A DNA stretch of 64,000 nucleotides, from the NCBI RefSeq assembly GCF_900155655.1, contig NZ_LT706987.1:1362701-1426700 (forward strand), written 5' to 3'. Below, piece by piece: positions 1 to 9,283 of this stretch. The translations under genes were made by a program, and so were the position numbers. The DNA is from Prevotella ihumii (GTDB lineage: Bacteria; Bacteroidota; Bacteroidia; Bacteroidales; Bacteroidaceae). The notes under the pieces were generated by a model that did no database searches, had not been told where the DNA came from, and saw only the letters and a program-made list of their open reading frames with translations. Numbering within the stretch: the first letter of the stretch is position 1; each line of letters starts with the position of its first letter.

Positions 1-2
1 GT

Positions 3-2798
3 GTGCAGATGACACAAGGTTCAGGTGCTCCAGGTTCATCTTCAAGTGTCCTCATTCGTGGTATCGGTTCTATCAACGCTGGTGGTGCTCCTTTGTATGT
101 TGTGGACGGTTCACCATTCGACGGTGATATTAAGTCTATCAACCCTCAGGACATCGAAAGCATGACTGTCCTCAAGGACGCTGCTTCAGCTGCACTTTAT
201 GGTGCTCGTGGTGCTAACGGTGTTATCATGATTACAACAAAGGCTGGTCGTGCAGACCGTGGTACTATCACGGTTGACGCTAAGTGGGGTGTTAAGTCAC
301 GTGCAATTCCTGATTACCAATACATCACAGACCCTGCTGGTTACTACGAAATGTACTACAAGGGACTTTACAACTATGCTAAGAACGGTCAGAACATGAG
401 CGACGAAAACGCTTATATGTGGGCTAACCAACAACTTACTGCTCAAAACAGCTTTGGTTTGGGTTACAATGTTTATACATACCCAGATGGTCAGACACTC
501 ATCGGTCGCAATGGTAAGTTGAACCCTAACGCTACGCTTGGTCGTATGGTTAAAGGTTCAGATGGTAAAGAATATTGGCTTCAACCTGACAACTGGATTG
601 ATGCTATCTATAGCAACGCTCTCCGTCAGGAATACTCTGTAACTGCTGTGGGTAACACAGATAAGTCTACATTCTATGGTTCTATCAACTACTTGAACGA
701 TGATGGTATTACTGTAGCTTCTGACTACGAACGTTTCACAAGCCGTTTGAAGGCTGACTACCAAATCAACGATTGGTTGAAGATTGGTGGTAACATGAAC
801 TACTCTCACTATACTGTCCACGCTGCTAACGGCGGTGAAGGTACATCAAGCGACTCTGGTAACATGTTCGCGCTCACACGTATTGCTCCTATCTATCCTT
901 TGTATATGCGTGATGCTAACAAGCAAATTCTGACCCACAAGGCTTCTGGTCTTGACGCATACGACTATGGTGATAAGTACGGTGGTACTCTTGGTATCGC
1001 TCGTCCATTCTTGGGTGGTTCAAACGCATTGTCTGACAACCGTGTAAACCTCGATATGGCTGACGGTAACACATTCAATGGTGTAGGTACTGTTGATGTA
1101 CGTTTCTTGAAGGACTTCTCTTTCCGTAGCGTTAACTCTGTTTACTTGAAGGAATCTCGTGGTAAGGGTACTGTTAACCCTTGGTTCGGTCTCTATGCTC
1201 AAGATAACGGTTCTGTATCTATCAGCCACAGCCGTTCATGGTCTTACAACTTGCAACAGATCTTGAATTGGAAGCACGCATTGGGTTCACACGACTTCGA
1301 TGTTATGCTCGGTCACGAATACTATCGTCTTACAGGTACAAAATTGAGCGGTAACAAGAGCAATATGTTCGACCTTAATTATAATGAACTTTCTGGTGCA
1401 GCTGTAACACGTGGTACAAGCTCAAGCAACAGTCTCTACAACACAGAAGGTTGGTTCGGTCGTATCAACTATAGCTATGCTAACAGATACTTCGGCGAAT
1501 TCTCTTATCGTCGTGATGCTTCTTCTATGTTCCACCCAGATCACCGTTGGGGTAACTTCTGGTCATTTGGTGGTGCATGGCTCATCTCTAAGGAAGATTG
1601 GTTCAACGCTCCTTGGGTAGACGAATTGAAGTTCAAGGCTTCTTATGGTGCACAAGGTAACGATAATATCCCTTCATTCCTTTACACACGTACATACTCT
1701 ATCGTTCCTAACGGTAACGACGTAGCTGCACTTCCTGGTTCTTTCGGTAACGAAAATATCTCTTGGGAAAAGCAAGGTATGTTCAACGTAGGTTTCGACT
1801 TCTCATTCTGGCGTGGTCGCTTGAGCGGTAGCCTTGTTTACTTCGACCGTTCAACAAAGGATATGCTCGCATTCTTCTCATTGCCAATTTCTTTCGGTTT
1901 CGGCGGTTACTATGACAACGTAGGTGATATGAGCAACCGTGGTGTCGAACTCGAATTGTTCGGTGACATTATCCGCACTAAGGACTTGAAGTGGAGCGCT
2001 AACCTCAACTTCACATCTTATAAGAATAAGGTAACACGTATCGCTGACGCTAACAAGACGAACTGGCTTGATGGCTATCAGGGTTACAACGACGGAAACT
2101 TCTTCTTCGGTGAAGGGCTCTCTATGTACACATTCCGCTTGAAGAAGTATGCAGGTGTTAACCCTAAAACTGGTGAGTCTCTTTTCTATAAGGATATTTA
2201 TAAGAAGGATGCTAATGGTGCATTCGAACGTGACGCTAATGGTCAGTTCATCGTTGATCACGTAGAAAAGGTAGCTAACCCTGAAGAAGCACAATACCAC
2301 ACTTGCGGTACATCATTGCCTGATGCATACGGTGGTTTCGGTACAAGTTTCGAATGGAAGGGTATTGACCTCTCTATCGACTTCGGTTATCAGCTCGGTG
2401 GCCAAATGTTCGATGGCAACTACGCATCTTCAATGAATCACAACCGCGGTTCTGCTATGCACGTTGACTTGTTGAATGCTTGGAGTCCTGAAAATCCTAA
2501 CTCTAACATTCCACGTGTACAGTTTGCTGACCGTTACACAGCAGCAAGCTCTGACCGTTGGCTTACATCAGCTTCTTACCTCAGCCTCCAAAACATCAAC
2601 CTTGGTTACACATTCCCAGCTAAGTTGACACGTAAGATTGGTCTCGCTAAGGTTCGTGTTTACGCAGTAGGTGACAACCTTTGGGTATGGTCTAAGCGTC
2701 AAGGTCTCGACCCACGCCAGTCTATCTCAGGTAGCGTTTCTAATGTAATTTACTCTAACGTACGCACAATTTCTGGTGGTATTACTGTAACATTCTAA
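3..2798 (+). CDS. SusC/RagA-family TonB-dependent outer-membrane receptor, 5'-truncated
   Basis: The reading frame is open from the window edge, so the signal peptide, the carboxypeptidase-like domain and the start of the plug are missing. The visible 931 residues begin inside the plug, with the family-typical segments IRGIGSINAGG, PLYVVDG, NPQDIESMTVLKDAASAALYG and GANGVIMITTK. A long beta-barrel rich in aromatic residues follows and ends in a terminal aromatic strand (GGITVTF). SusC proteins form the transport channel of a SusC/SusD glycan or peptide uptake complex driven by TonB. The next gene is a susD and overlaps by one base or follows within 17 bp, so they are one operon. Codons are strongly biased (GGT, GCT, AAC), which suggests high expression. 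The substrate cannot be read from the sequence. Confidence 0.93.
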   Translation: MQMTQGSGAPGSSSSVLIRGIGSINAGGAPLYVVDGSPFDGDIKSINPQDIESMTVLKDAASAALYGARGANGVIMITTKAGRADRGTITVDAKWGVKSRAIPDYQYITDPAGYYEMYYKGLYNYAKNGQNMSDENAYMWANQQLTAQNSFGLGYNVYTYPDGQTLIGRNGKLNPNATLGRMVKGSDGKEYWLQPDNWIDAIYSNALRQEYSVTAVGNTDKSTFYGSINYLNDDGITVASDYERFTSRLKADYQINDWLKIGGNMNYSHYTVHAANGGEGTSSDSGNMFALTRIAPIYPLYMRDANKQILTHKASGLDAYDYGDKYGGTLGIARPFLGGSNALSDNRVNLDMADGNTFNGVGTVDVRFLKDFSFRSVNSVYLKESRGKGTVNPWFGLYAQDNGSVSISHSRSWSYNLQQILNWKHALGSHDFDVMLGHEYYRLTGTKLSGNKSNMFDLNYNELSGAAVTRGTSSSNSLYNTEGWFGRINYSYANRYFGEFSYRRDASSMFHPDHRWGNFWSFGGAWLISKEDWFNAPWVDELKFKASYGAQGNDNIPSFLYTRTYSIVPNGNDVAALPGSFGNENISWEKQGMFNVGFDFSFWRGRLSGSLVYFDRSTKDMLAFFSLPISFGFGGYYDNVGDMSNRGVELELFGDIIRTKDLKWSANLNFTSYKNKVTRIADANKTNWLDGYQGYNDGNFFFGEGLSMYTFRLKKYAGVNPKTGESLFYKDIYKKDANGAFERDANGQFIVDHVEKVANPEEAQYHTCGTSLPDAYGGFGTSFEWKGIDLSIDFGYQLGGQMFDGNYASSMNHNRGSAMHVDLLNAWSPENPNSNIPRVQFADRYTAASSDRWLTSASYLSLQNINLGYTFPAKLTRKIGLAKVRVYAVGDNLWVWSKRQGLDPRQSISGSVSNVIYSNVRTISGGITVTF

Positions 2799-2815
2799 TG
2801 GAAAAGAAACAAATT

Positions 2816-4444
2816 ATGAAAAATATTAATAAATCAATATTTGGTGTAGTTCTTGCAGGTCTTACTGCTGCTACAATGACAAGCTGTATTGAAGACGTAG
2901 AACCTCGTAGCGGTACTGCTACTGCTGATATGGTAGCAAAATCACCTACAGCTACAAACGCTTTGGTGAATGGTCTTCCTGCATACGGTAAAGTAGTTTG
3001 GGGAGATGGTCACTGGAGCTATGGTACTCCTGCGCTTATGCGTATTCGTGACGTTATGGCTGACGACTATGTAGTAGTTGACCACGACTACAACCAATTC
3101 AGCATATGGGCTAGTACTGACGTTCTTGGCCCATCATACAAAGTTGCTCAGTTCGTGCAATCATACTATTATAGGTATATCTTGCTTGCAAATACTGTAA
3201 TCGGTCGTGTCGACCCAGCTAAGGCTGAACCAAAAGACCTTGGTTTCCTCGGTATAGGTTATGCTTATCGTGCAGCTGAATATCTTGATATGGCTCGTAT
3301 GTATGAGTTTAAGAACAACGACGTCTTCCCTGATGGTAAGAATGATCAAGGTCAGGTTGTGACAGGTCTTACTTGTCCTATCGTTACTGATACTTTGACA
3401 GAAAAGGGTGCACGCAAAAACCCACGTGCTACTCACGAGCAGATGTTTAAGTTCATCGAGTCTGACTTGAACAATGCAGAGAAGTATATCGTTAACTCTG
3501 ACGACAATAAGGCTAACACATTGCCAACATTGGCTGTTGTTTATGGTTTAAAGGCACGTCTTTATCTTTGGAACGAAGACTACGCTAAGGCTAAGGAATA
3601 TGCTCGCAAGGCTATCAACGAGTCAGGACTTAGACCAATGACAGAGGAGGAGGCAACCAACCCACGTTATGGTTTCAACGACATCACTAAGTGGATGTGG
3701 GGTGGTCAGTACTCTACTGAAGACCGTGCTGTTAAGACTGGTATCGTGAACTTTACTTCTTTCGCTTGTAACGAAACTGTATTTGGTTACGCAGGTAATG
3801 GTCCGATGAATATGATTGGTAAGAGCTTCTATGACAAGCTTAGCGATACTGACTGGCGTAAGGCCATGTGGAAGGCTCCAGCTGACAAGCCTGAATTGGC
3901 TAAGAAGAACAAGTATGTTCACCCAGCCTTTGCAAATCGTCTTCCAGTTTATGGTTCTTTGAAGTTCCGTCCAAACAAGGGCGACTTCCAGAACTCTAAC
4001 GTTGCTGTGGTTTCTGCTTATCCTTTGATGCGTGTTGAAGAAATGTATCTTATCGAAGCTGAAGCTGCTGAGCACATAGCTGCAGGTACAGGTGTCGAAC
4101 TTCTTAACAAGTTTATGAAGTATCGTGATGAGAACTACAAGTTCGAAGCTAAGTCACAGAAGGAAAACATCGATGAAATTATGTTCCAAAAGCGCATTGA
4201 GCTTTGGGGTGAAGGTATTTCATTCTACGACATCAAGCGTTTGGATATTCCTGTAACACGTGGTTATGCGGGTACAAACTTCTTTGATGAATGGCGTTTC
4301 AATACCACTGGTCGTCCAGCTTGGATGAACTTCTGTCTCGTCAACTTAGAAGAAAACGATAACCCTGCTGTTGCTGGTTGGAACAACCCAGACCCATCAC
4401 GTAAGTACGGGCTCTGGAAGGATCCAAATCCATCACCATTTTAA
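2816..4444 (+). CDS. SusD/RagB-family nutrient-binding outer-membrane lipoprotein
   Basis: This is the partner lipoprotein of the preceding SusC. An ATG at 2798 overlaps the susC stop codon, but the ATG at 2816 gives a clean lipoprotein signal: a basic N-terminus, a hydrophobic stretch, and the lipobox MTSC followed by acidic residues (IEDVEP). Acidic residues after the lipidated Cys fit surface export in Bacteroidetes. The body is alpha-helical with TPR-like helices (around RYILLANTVIGRV and KARLYLWNEDYAKAKEYARKA). The C-terminal part has the typical PLMRVEEMYLIEAEAA and IMFQKRIELWGEG..FYDIKR segments. At about 542 residues it has the usual SusD length. It would act as the lid that captures ligand over the SusC barrel. 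Confidence 0.93.
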   Translation: MKNINKSIFGVVLAGLTAATMTSCIEDVEPRSGTATADMVAKSPTATNALVNGLPAYGKVVWGDGHWSYGTPALMRIRDVMADDYVVVDHDYNQFSIWASTDVLGPSYKVAQFVQSYYYRYILLANTVIGRVDPAKAEPKDLGFLGIGYAYRAAEYLDMARMYEFKNNDVFPDGKNDQGQVVTGLTCPIVTDTLTEKGARKNPRATHEQMFKFIESDLNNAEKYIVNSDDNKANTLPTLAVVYGLKARLYLWNEDYAKAKEYARKAINESGLRPMTEEEATNPRYGFNDITKWMWGGQYSTEDRAVKTGIVNFTSFACNETVFGYAGNGPMNMIGKSFYDKLSDTDWRKAMWKAPADKPELAKKNKYVHPAFANRLPVYGSLKFRPNKGDFQNSNVAVVSAYPLMRVEEMYLIEAEAAEHIAAGTGVELLNKFMKYRDENYKFEAKSQKENIDEIMFQKRIELWGEGISFYDIKRLDIPVTRGYAGTNFFDEWRFNTTGRPAWMNFCLVNLEENDNPAVAGWNNPDPSRKYGLWKDPNPSPF

Positions 4445-4476
4445 GTAATCAACTTTATTAAAAGAATAAGAAAAGT

Positions 4477-4932
4477 ATGAAAAATATTTTTAAATATGCA
4501 TTCGCTCTCTTGCTTGGTGTAACTGGTATTGCTCTTACATCTTGTACAGACGAGTATGAATACCCAGGTCCAGGTGAAAACCAAGATGCAAAGCCTTATT
4601 TCCTCCAGCAGAAGATGAAGTTTGAATTGGAAAAGGGTAAAGGTTACTTTGATGTACCTGTACATCGTCTTGATGCTTCTGCAGCTGCTGAAATCCCTGT
4701 AATTTTCGAACCAAGCAAAAAGGGTAATTACTTCACAGCTGCTCCTAATGCTGTTTTTGAGGCAGGCAAGAAGGAAGGTTACATTCGCATTTCTTACAAC
4801 GATGCTGATGTTAAGAGGGGTTACATTAAGGGTATCTTAAGATTTGATCTTGAAAAAAATGTTGGTTCAACATACGGTCTTTTCACTGCTATGCAGTTCA
4901 GTGCTGGTTCAAAGACTGGTTTCGCTAAATAA
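4477..4932 (+). CDS. Small outer-membrane lipoprotein encoded after susCD, function unknown
   Basis: This 151-residue protein has a lipoprotein signal (MKNIFKYAFALLLGVTGIAL followed by TSC at the lipobox). The mature part is short and mostly predicted beta, reminiscent of a single Ig or Calx-beta-like domain (FELEKGKGYFDVPVHRLD, GYIRISYNDADVKRGY). It starts 32 bp after the susD stop and is followed by a strong terminator, so it is the last gene of this susCD operon. Third-position lipoproteins in such operons often bind glycan at the cell surface, but I do not recognise a defined ligand-binding family here. The assignment rests on the signal peptide and position only. Confidence 0.8.
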   Translation: MKNIFKYAFALLLGVTGIALTSCTDEYEYPGPGENQDAKPYFLQQKMKFELEKGKGYFDVPVHRLDASAAAEIPVIFEPSKKGNYFTAAPNAVFEAGKKEGYIRISYNDADVKRGYIKGILRFDLEKNVGSTYGLFTAMQFSAGSKTGFAK

Positions 4933-4961
4933 TTTTAGGTTGACCAATAATTTCTAATAAT

Positions 4962-4999
4962 AAAAAAGAGAGTTCCGAATATTCGGAGCTCTCTTTTTT
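4962..4999 (+). terminator. Rho-independent terminator of the first susCD operon
   Basis: A 19-bp stem (AAAAAAGAGAGTTCCGAAT pairing with ATTCGGAGCTCTCTTTTTT, one G-U pair) has almost no loop and ends in a T run. It lies 30 bp after the small lipoprotein stop. The flanking A and T runs make it plausible in both directions, although the nearest opposing gene ends further downstream at 5181. Confidence 0.85.
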
Positions 5000-5062
5000 G
5001 TTTGTTGCTATTACTTGAAACTATGCACAAGTGTTGCTTAATACTATGTGTCAATGTCACTT

Positions 5063-5153
5063 AAACCCAAATCGGTCGTTAGACCAGTCGGACCAGTCTG
5101 ACCAGTCCGACCAGTCTGACAAGTCCGACTGGTCTAACGACCGATTTGGGTTT
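5063..5153. repeat. Family A inverted-repeat element (copy A1) with 9-bp tandem core
   Basis: This 91-bp element has perfect 31-bp terminal inverted repeats beginning AAACCCAAATCGGTCGTTAG. The core is made of 9-bp units of the form GACCAGTCY, six in a row if the arms are included. It lies between the convergent ends of the first susCD operon and the 5181 gene. The whole element can fold as a hairpin, and the core can pair in several registers because GTCCGAC and GTCGGAC are complementary. Confidence 0.9.
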
Positions 5154-5180
5154 ATTTGTTGGCTTTCTCCACTTTATCAA

Positions 5181-6026
5181 TTATCGTACAATAATCTTTT
5201 TCACCTTTCCGTAGCTTGTTTTCACGATGTTTAGTCCGTGGTGCAGCACGTTTTGTTTTTGCCCATTAATGTTGTAAATGTGTTCCTTTGTATTGCTATT
5301 GTTGTATGTAGGCTTAATTCCGTTTGTACCTTCGGGTGCTATTTTTACTTCCTTGTTGGCTACTATTTTCTTTCCTTCGCATACGGCGTGATAGTCTGTG
5401 TTCCATACCGCTTGTGTTGGGGCTACTATTTTGCAGTTTTTCATTTCGACTGATGCAAAACTGCTGACCGATGCGTATCTTCCAAACGCAGAAACTGTAG
5501 CATTTTCTACATATAGTTTCTCATCTTTCAGACCTGTAATTCCGCCTATACCCCACAACCCTTTTGCGGTTATGGCACAATCTATAATTTTAAGAAGCGA
5601 CTCTTCGCTGCTGAAGATAGCACTTTGTTGGGCTGTCTCTACATTCAACGTGTCGCCTACTATTGTCATTGTGCATTTTGAATTGTTGTATATTCCACTT
5701 GCGTAGTAGGTATGTATCTTGTTTTTGCCTATCAGTTTTATGGTGAGGTTGGGTAATCCGCTTTCTATGCCTTTCAGATTGTCATCAGCCATCGTATAGG
5801 TATCTATGATGGCATTGTTTAGCGTGAGTGTGTGCGATGCTTTGTCGTACGTTATCTTTCCTCCTTTCAGGAACTCCCCTTTTATGTCGTTTGCATTTTG
5901 GGTTGTTACGGTTTGTCCTCCAATTGCGAGCTTGAATGTTGTTTGCGCTTTGAGAGCTGCACTTGGTATTATTGCCATTGCAATCCCAAGGGCATAAGCC
6001 ACGTGTGTAAATGTTTTCTTTTCCAT
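5181..6026 (-). CDS. Exported hypothetical protein with beta-rich body and C-terminal tail
   Basis: This 281-residue protein starts with a cleavable signal peptide (hydrophobic core ALGIAMAIIPSAALKAQ with a likely cut after the AQ). The mature part is full of short beta segments and Asn/Thr turns (ASHTLTLNNAIIDTY, LTIKLIGKNKIHTYY, CTMTIVGDTLNVETA), as in small right-handed beta-helix or adhesin-like proteins. The last 30 residues carry a motif of the type IYNINGQKQN...LNIVKTS.GKVKKIIV. This resembles the tail often found on secreted Prevotella proteins. I do not recognise an enzymatic motif. It is transcribed alone and converges with the susCD operon across repeat A1. Confidence 0.7.
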   Translation of the reverse strand: MEKKTFTHVAYALGIAMAIIPSAALKAQTTFKLAIGGQTVTTQNANDIKGEFLKGGKITYDKASHTLTLNNAIIDTYTMADDNLKGIESGLPNLTIKLIGKNKIHTYYASGIYNNSKCTMTIVGDTLNVETAQQSAIFSSEESLLKIIDCAITAKGLWGIGGITGLKDEKLYVENATVSAFGRYASVSSFASVEMKNCKIVAPTQAVWNTDYHAVCEGKKIVANKEVKIAPEGTNGIKPTYNNSNTKEHIYNINGQKQNVLHHGLNIVKTSYGKVKKIIVR

Positions 6027-6261
6027 AGTTTCGGAATAGTTAAGTTATTATTAATGAATTTAGATAGTTGTCTTCTTTTTTCTACCTTTGCTATATATAC
6101 GCTACAAATTTACGTTTTTCGCATTACAATCCCAAACATCTCGCTTTCAAAATATTGTCTTTTGTCTTTTTATCCATCCGTCTTTTATGATTTTCACTTA
6201 GATTTTTTCGATGCGAGGAATAGGCCAATTCCTTTTGCATGCGATATGTTTTGTTTTTAGA

Positions 6262-6440
6262 TTTTAATGTTTTGATTTTCAGTAACTTATATCTCTGTCC
6301 CAAAAAATATATGTTTTACCCTCTCAAAGTTGAACGTTGGCAGTGCCAAACATATATGTTTTGCTTTTCTTCGATTGATGTTTTGTTTTCGAAAGATAGC
6401 ATAAGGAAAATTAGAACGATTTCGTTAAGCCAGACGAAGC
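6262..6440. repeat. Family B phased-palindrome element (copy B1)
   Basis: The array holds three short palindromic modules: AAAAATATATGTTTT near 6302, CAAAGTTGAACGTTG near 6325 and AAACATATATGTTT near 6348. Their starts are 22-23 bp apart. Flanks shared with other copies are ATGTTTTGATTTTCAGTA on the left (6262-6285) and GATTGATGTTTTGTTTTC on the right (about 6379). It lies between the divergent 5181 and 6706 genes. The rest of 6027-6700 holds no convincing gene. Confidence 0.8.
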
Positions 6441-6652
6441 ATACAAATGAGTGAAACGAAATTTGTACATGCTCGTGGCGAGAAATCGCACTTTGAAAAA
6501 GAACAATTATTTTAATCCTTCTGCTGTCTATATTCTTCTAATCCTTTTTTTAGTTCTAATTTTTCAGATGTGTTATTTTATATGCTTTTTCTTTCACTTT
6601 CCTTTATGTTCTTCAGTTCTTTCAATCCTTGTTAAAAAATGTGTCTTATTTG

Positions 6653-6684
6653 TTTGCTCAATTATAGTAATATTAGTAATTTTA
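6653..6684 (+). promoter_or_regulatory. Promoter of the nucleoside-gate protein gene
   Basis: A -33 TTTG (6653-6656) and a -7 TAATTTTA (6677-6684) are separated by 20 bp, a near-consensus Bacteroidetes promoter. It sits 21 bp before the ATG at 6706, so the in-frame upstream extension of that ORF to 6451 would not be transcribed from here. Confidence 0.55.
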
Positions 6685-6705
6685 CACCCAAATTATAAAC
6701 CTAAG

Positions 6706-7890
6706 ATGGAAAGCCAAAACAAAATCGAACAGAACGAGCAGAAGGTCTCGAAAAAGAAAAAAAGTTTATTGCCTAATGGCATTGTTTGTTTATTGATTGT
6801 TGGAATACTATTTGGTGGAATTGGAAGCCAAATGGGAGTTGCACCTATGCTAAATACCATTATGCATACAGCACACGACTTATTGTTGAACACGTGTTTT
6901 TATCTTATGGGCATCTGTGTGTTAACAGGGGCATTGGGTAAAATCTTTGTCGAGTTTGGTGTAGTAGACTTAATCGAAAAGCTTTTGCGCCCTCTTATGC
7001 GTCCTTTGTTCTGTCTCCCTGGTGTGGCTTCGTTGGGAGCTGTGTTGACATTCTTGTCTGACAATCCTGCTATCATTACGCTTGCTCAAGATAAGCGTTT
7101 CAGTGGCTATTTTAAGAAGTTCCAATACATTTCGTTGACCAATTTTGGTACAGCCTTTGGTATGGGACTTATCGTTATTGTCTTTATGTTGGGTCACGGC
7201 TTCTTTATCGAGCCCCTTATAGGCTTTGCAGGTGCTTGCGTAGGTTGTATTGTTTCTACCCGTTGTATGCAGTATTTCGTACTCAAGGCCTATCCTAATT
7301 ATGCTACCGAAAACGCATTACAGTCTGAAGCTTTTGCAGACAAAGACGATAATGCTGATGCAGTAGAAGAGAAGTCTATTTTCTTGCGTATGCTAAACTC
7401 ATTGCTCGATGGCGGTAAGTCGGGTGTTGAGGTAGGTATGTCTATTATTCCTGGCGTGTTGATTATCTCTACTTTGGTAATGATTCTTACCTTTGGTCCA
7501 AATGCAAAAGATGGTTTTACGGGTGCTGCTTACGAAGGCGTAGCTTTGCTACCTAAATTGGCAGATTATCTGAGTTGGTTGCTCGGTCCATTATTTGGTT
7601 TCCACGACCCACATCTCATTGCTTTCCCTATCACTGCCCTTGGTGCTGTAGGTGCTGCATTGAGCTTAGTTCCAAACTTTGTAGCACAAGGTTGGGCTGA
7701 TGGCAATGCTATTGCTGTGTTTACAGGTATGGGTATGTGTTGGAGCGGTTTCTTGAGCACACACACTGCTATGCTCGACTCTATTGGTTATCGCGAGCTC
7801 ACTTCTAAAGCTATTATTTCTCACACTATTGGCGGCTTGTGTGCTGCATTGGCTGCCCACTGGATATTTATGTTATACTCATTATTCTAA
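6706..7890 (+). CDS. Nucleoside-recognition (Gate) domain membrane protein
   Basis: The protein is 394 residues from the ATG at 6706. The frame is open back to 6451, but the promoter at 6653-6684 and the charged cytoplasmic start (MESQNKIEQNEQKVSKKKK) favour 6706. About nine hydrophobic segments are visible. Gate-like features include LTFLSDNPAIITLAQDKRF and GFHDPHLIAFPITALGAVGA. The whole resembles the CD0519/CD1768-type Gate membrane proteins. Related Gate proteins include nucleoside transporters and the spore-maturation proteins SpmA/B, so transport of a nucleoside-like or other small solute is possible but unproven. Confidence 0.75.
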   Translation: MESQNKIEQNEQKVSKKKKSLLPNGIVCLLIVGILFGGIGSQMGVAPMLNTIMHTAHDLLLNTCFYLMGICVLTGALGKIFVEFGVVDLIEKLLRPLMRPLFCLPGVASLGAVLTFLSDNPAIITLAQDKRFSGYFKKFQYISLTNFGTAFGMGLIVIVFMLGHGFFIEPLIGFAGACVGCIVSTRCMQYFVLKAYPNYATENALQSEAFADKDDNADAVEEKSIFLRMLNSLLDGGKSGVEVGMSIIPGVLIISTLVMILTFGPNAKDGFTGAAYEGVALLPKLADYLSWLLGPLFGFHDPHLIAFPITALGAVGAALSLVPNFVAQGWADGNAIAVFTGMGMCWSGFLSTHTAMLDSIGYRELTSKAIISHTIGGLCAALAAHWIFMLYSLF

Positions 7891-7994
7891 TGAGCTAAAG
7901 TCATTTATCGGGCGTGTCAGACAAGGTAATACTTGTTTGGCACGTTTGTTTTGTTTAAACAACTATTATTCATTTATCACTCTGATTCGAAAAT

Positions 7995-9209
7995 ATGAAA
8001 AGGTTATGCACTTTACTTCTCTTGTTTGTTACTTCACCTTTACTCCTTTTGGCGCAAGGGTGGGTAGGCACTTGGGCTACAGCTCCACAATCTGTGGTGA
8101 AACGCTTTATGCCTTATAACAACGAAATGACCAATCGTTCGGTGCGTCAAGTGATACGTGTGAGCATTGGTGGAGAACTGGTTCGTCTGAAGCTAAGCAA
8201 TGAAATTTCTACCGAACCTGTTCTTATCGAAAGTATATATATTGCCCATTCCATCGATAGTTGCGATATAGATATGCGCAGTGCACGCTATATGCGTTTT
8301 AATGGCAGCCATAGGGTAACGATACCTGCAGGCAAAGCCATAACAAGCGATGCTTTGACCTTTAAGGTTAACCCTTTAGAGCGACTTGCCATTACCATCA
8401 ACTATCGCAAAGCTCCTAAGAAGCCCACTGTACACATGGGCTCTCGTACAACAAGCTATATCCTTAAAGGGCAAACCACTCCTTATGCAAACTTTAAGAA
8501 AGCCTTCCGCGAAGACCATTGGTTCAATATTTCTGCCCTCGATGTGTTCGACAAAACAGCCTCTTCGGTAGCCATTCTCGGCAATAGCATTACCGATGGA
8601 AAGGGTGCAACCCTCAATGCTAACGACCGATGGACCGACTTTATGGCGACCCACCTGCATACGGCAGTGAAGAATACGACCAGTAAACTTGGCAATGTGG
8701 GTGTGCTCAATCTTGGTATAGGCTTCAATATGGTGCTCTCAACAGGTTTCGGACAACCTGCAATAGTGCGTTTCGATCGCGACATCTTAGGTCAAAGCAA
8801 GGTGAAAAACATTATTATATTTGAAGGAATAAACGATATAGGAACGACCAAACATCCCGAATCCATCGCTAAGGAACTTATTACTGCTTACGAAGAAATG
8901 ATACGTAAAGCACACAAGCACGGCATTAAGGTATGGGGCGGAACTATACTTCCTTTTAAAGGCAACAAGGTTTATTATACCGAGATACGTGAGAGGGCAC
9001 GCCAAGATGTGAATAAATGGATAAGAGAGAGCAAAGCTTTCGATGGAATCATTGATTTTGACGAGTTGATGCGTGATGCAACTGTCCCCGAACAATTAAA
9101 ATCCCACGTTCATGCGGGCGACTGGTTGCACCCTAATCCTGCTGGTTATAAGATGATGGGAGCCTATGCTGCCAAAGTACTTTTAGATAGTGTAGCCTCA
9201 ACCAACTAA
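7995..9209 (+). CDS. Secreted SGNH/GDSL-family hydrolase (likely carbohydrate esterase)
   Basis: This 404-residue protein has a signal peptide (MKRLCTLLLLFVTSPLLLLA, cleavage near AQG). The four SGNH blocks are visible: block I GNSITDGKGA with the nucleophilic Ser, block II around NLGIGFNMVLSTGFG, block III FEGINDIG with the Asn, and block V DWLHPNPAGY with the catalytic Asp and His. An N-terminal beta-rich domain (about residues 20-180) precedes the hydrolase fold. Homologous arrangements are found in periplasmic esterases that remove acetyl or acyl groups from plant or host glycans. It is monocistronic, 104 bp after the Gate gene. The natural substrate is not evident. Confidence 0.87.
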   Translation: MKRLCTLLLLFVTSPLLLLAQGWVGTWATAPQSVVKRFMPYNNEMTNRSVRQVIRVSIGGELVRLKLSNEISTEPVLIESIYIAHSIDSCDIDMRSARYMRFNGSHRVTIPAGKAITSDALTFKVNPLERLAITINYRKAPKKPTVHMGSRTTSYILKGQTTPYANFKKAFREDHWFNISALDVFDKTASSVAILGNSITDGKGATLNANDRWTDFMATHLHTAVKNTTSKLGNVGVLNLGIGFNMVLSTGFGQPAIVRFDRDILGQSKVKNIIIFEGINDIGTTKHPESIAKELITAYEEMIRKAHKHGIKVWGGTILPFKGNKVYYTEIRERARQDVNKWIRESKAFDGIIDFDELMRDATVPEQLKSHVHAGDWLHPNPAGYKMMGAYAAKVLLDSVASTN

Positions 9210-9283
9210 TTTTTGCTACATTTGTTTTCCATATTTTGTGTTATCTGAAAATAGTTTAGAAGTTTTCAAATAACACATTTCGG

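Noticed and set aside
6451..6705. N-terminal extension of the Gate protein ORF
   Set aside because: A consensus promoter lies inside the extension and the extra residues are low-complexity hydrophobic sequence.
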